Assembly: GCA_964006375.1 (NCBI GenBank)
Contig: OZ023265.1
Location: 157,169,618 to 157,233,617 of the forward strand
Source: Tillus elongatus
Taxonomy: Eukaryota; Arthropoda; Insecta; Coleoptera; Cleridae
Length of the DNA stretch: 64,000 bases
Direction: 5' to 3'
The position numbers and the translations under genes are program-made. Shown here one piece after another: positions 60,931-64,000 of the stretch. The notes under the pieces were generated by a model, which made no database searches, was not told the DNA's origin, and was given only the letters and a program-made list of their open reading frames with translations. Position 1 is the stretch's first letter, and every line of letters begins with the position of its first letter.

Positions 60931-61057
60931 TTTAGTGAATTTTCTTTAAAAAAAATTCACTAATGAGGAGATCCCGACATTTCAATTTTGAAAAAAATAA
61001 TTCAAATGTGCGTTAATTATGCCCCCTAGAACAGATATCCGGGGTCAGTTTTAATTT

Positions 61058-61064
<7 letters not shown>

Positions 61065-61149
<85 letters not shown>
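61065..61149. repeat. (TA)n microsatellite, 85 bp
   Basis: Inside the composite-family copy; followed by TTTGTGTGTGTATGTGTGTG. Confidence 0.97.
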
Positions 61150-61153
<4 letters not shown>

Positions 61154-61459
61154 GTGTGTATGTGTGTGTCACACCGATAACTCGATAACTCAAAAAATAA
61201 TGGGCCGATTTTGATTAAATTTGGTGAATACCTTCCTTTTGCAAGTGGCTTGGATAAGCTCGTTATCCAGGAAAATCGGCCCTGGTTTTCCCAAGAAATT
61301 TGGTTTTTTTTTTTCGAAAAAAATTCATATCTCCGGAAATAACAAAGTAAGGCCAAATAAATTCGGTACGGCTGTTTATATCATGATAGGTAAATTACCT
61401 ACCTACCAGCTTTGTAAGTTAAAAGATAAAAAAGTTATAGGCATTTAAAGAAAAATAAA

Positions 61460-61720
61460 TTGGGATTTTCCTCAAAACATCAAACTCGCGATTTGAAACG
61501 TCAAAATTGGCAATGTTTAGGCCAAGAACGTGAAACAAATACGGATTGTGAAAAGAAAATGTTGCAAGAAGAGTGTTCCGCGAACCCTTCAGTTTCAGCT
61601 TCAACGGTCATTGCCTTTTATTTTACTAAAATGTTTCCAGAAAACACATTTCAAATAGACCCTTTCTCTGATGCTTTGGCTGTCGGTTTAGTTAAGTTGA
61701 TGCTTTGGCTGTCGGTTTAG
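61460..61720 (+). pseudogene. second copy of the short conserved frame in the composite repeat
   Basis: Eighty-six codons, MGFSSKHQTRDLKRQNWQCL to PFSDALAVGLVKLM, related to 6489-6713 in the same frame. The tandem duplication at the end changes the C-terminus. Unrecognised protein. Confidence 0.3.
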
Positions 61721-62440
61721 TTAAGTTTATCGTTTAATCGTCTATAATTTTTAGCTAATTTTCGTAGAACAAATTCGTTACTGCATTTTTGCATTTTTTA
61801 TCGAAATTTAATGCATGTTTGTAAGAAAAAAATCTGGACGCAGTAAGTGCGGTTTGGTAGCGACTTTTCGTTAAATCCTTCAAATTTCAATAACTCAATT
61901 TGCTACTAACGTAAACTAGGAAACCAACATTTAAGTTTATTTTCGGAAAATTTTTGTACATTTTGAAGCAATCAGTAATTTTGATACAATGGAGAACATT
62001 ATTTCTACTACATAGGCTATACCAGTAATCAGATTGATGCCTGCTCGTATTTGCTTTTAAAATTTTTTTTTTTAATCGAACACGCCTTATGTGATTGCAT
62101 TTTTGCATTTTCCATCGAAATATAATGCATGTTTGTAAGAAAAGAAATTCGGGACGCAGCAAGTGCGTTATGGTAGTGAATTTTCATTAAATGCTTCAAA
62201 TTTGGATAGCTTACTTTGCTATTATAAGGTTGACCAAGAAACCGGTTTTTTCTGGAACATTTTAAGTTTACTTTCAAAATTGTTGTACATTTTCAAACAA
62301 GAAAGTTATTTTGATTAAACACGGCACATTGTTTCTACTATATAGGTTATACTGGTAACCAAATTTGACATATTTGGTATTAAAAATAATTTTATGAAAA
62401 TTCACTACTATAACGCACTTGCTGCGTCCAGACTTTATGA

Positions 62441-63140
62441 ATATAATTCGTTTTCCGAAAGCTGTAAGAGAAATAGTTTACGGGGGGTGGGGGGTGTTAG
62501 TGGCCTAATTCGCGTTTATTTTAAACATTTTAGCAAATTTAAAGACTGACATCCCTGCAGTGGCGAATTTCTTCAAATTAGGATTCCATATTTGTTAAAA
62601 AATTTATGCAATTGAACATATTTGTATTACTATAGCTTTTAAAGCTTTAGCAATCAATGTTATTAGTAATTAGTATTTAATATTTAATATCGTTAAATTG
62701 AAAGTAGTTAGTAATTTTAATTAAGTTTTTATTGCCCAATTTATTTCTTAAATAAGCAATATATAATATTTTCGTAGCGTAGGTATATATATAATATATA
62801 TCCACTTAAAGAGGTATTTATTTTTAGCATATTCCACTTGTTGCAGGCTCTCAGAAGACAAGGTTTGTACCAAATTTATTCTTAACCTAGACCTAGTCTT
62901 AGAGCTATAATAGATTTGATTGGGTAGTAAGTTTCTAAGTTACATTCAAAATGACTTGACCTTTGATTCCTTTTCGTGGTTTGAAAACAATTGAAGAAAT
63001 TAAATAGCTACATAAGTAAGGTTGATATATACTGACTTTCAAAAAAAAATCCCAATACTCTGTAAGAGTTGAACAATTTTAATAAAATTCATACATAGTG
63101 TGTATTTAATCAAACTTAAAAAACGATTACGTTTTCAAAC
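62441..63140. other. no gene recognised
   Basis: Contains GGGGGGTGGGGGGTGTTAGTGG (62479) and AT-rich DNA only. Confidence 0.4.

Positions 63141-64000
<860 letters not shown>

Larger units (their letters stand above)
60931..62440 (+). repeat. composite (TA)n-family copy, about 1.5 kb
   Basis: Same order as 5993-7412: palindrome TTAGTGAATTTTC...AAAATTCACTAA (60931-60963), GAGGAGATCCCGAC, ATATCCGGGGTCAG, (TA)n, CACACCGATAACTC, protein-like block 61460-61720, then terminal motifs at 61836 (+), 62153 (+) and 62413 (minus form). A 29-bp tandem duplication (GATGCTTTGGCTGTCGGTTT and so on) lies at 61670-61727. Confidence 0.75.

Overview
This window looks like a piece of an AT-rich insect genome. The evidence is an interrupted gene with GT-AG introns and an AATAAA signal, several clades of non-LTR retrotransposon (LINE), tRNA-derived SINEs, many Tc1/mariner-type and one pogo-type transposon, and seventeen long (TA)n arrays. 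No bacterial operon, rRNA, CRISPR array or organelle sequence is visible. I cannot name the species.

Host gene. The only host gene I can support is one secreted protein of 156 residues split over three exons on the + strand: 11712-11780, 27089-27252 and 33500-33737. The joined reading frame has a signal peptide followed by three repeats of about 45 residues, each ending in a Q-x-W-like motif (QRW, QLW, QEF). This is the signature of a ricin-B-type beta-trefoil lectin fold. Its introns (15.3 kb and 6.2 kb) are made largely of transposons.

1-11.7 kb, upstream of the gene: the 3' end of a LINE, a cluster of a composite repeat family built around (TA)n arrays with hairpin ends (2.4-7.4 kb), a tRNA-derived SINE with target-site duplication (3.44-3.62 kb), a 38-bp perfect palindrome (8.19 kb), and a 2-kb non-autonomous DNA element ending about 150 bp before exon 1.

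11.8-27.1 kb, intron 1: a Penelope-like fragment, then four mariner-like elements in a row (A 12.44-13.68, B 13.78-16.79, C 16.79-23.93, D 24.04-26.70 kb). B, C and D have unusually long terminal inverted repeats (about 450-640 bp). B holds a SINE and C holds two LINE copies of one family. 27.3-33.5 kb, intron 2: a LINE with a nearly intact reverse transcriptase, mariner-like element E, a fold-back element, and a LINE fragment with a damaged active site.

33.8-64 kb, downstream: a 2.8-kb fold-back element with roughly 0.75-kb arms full of GTCAGTCA motifs, another DNA element (37.59-40.00 kb), an RTE-type LINE (44.6-47.08 kb), a chimeric LINE (48.4-49.77 kb), an RNase H-bearing LINE (50.88-53.98 kb) whose 3' tail resembles that of the 3.5-kb SINE, a pogo/Tigger transposase relic (55.3-56.4 kb), a long LINE copy on the minus strand (57.15-60.29 kb) and a second cluster of the composite (TA)n family (60.9-64 kb). 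Every transposase and most reverse transcriptases carry stops or frameshifts, so the region is mostly a graveyard of mobile elements around one small gene.
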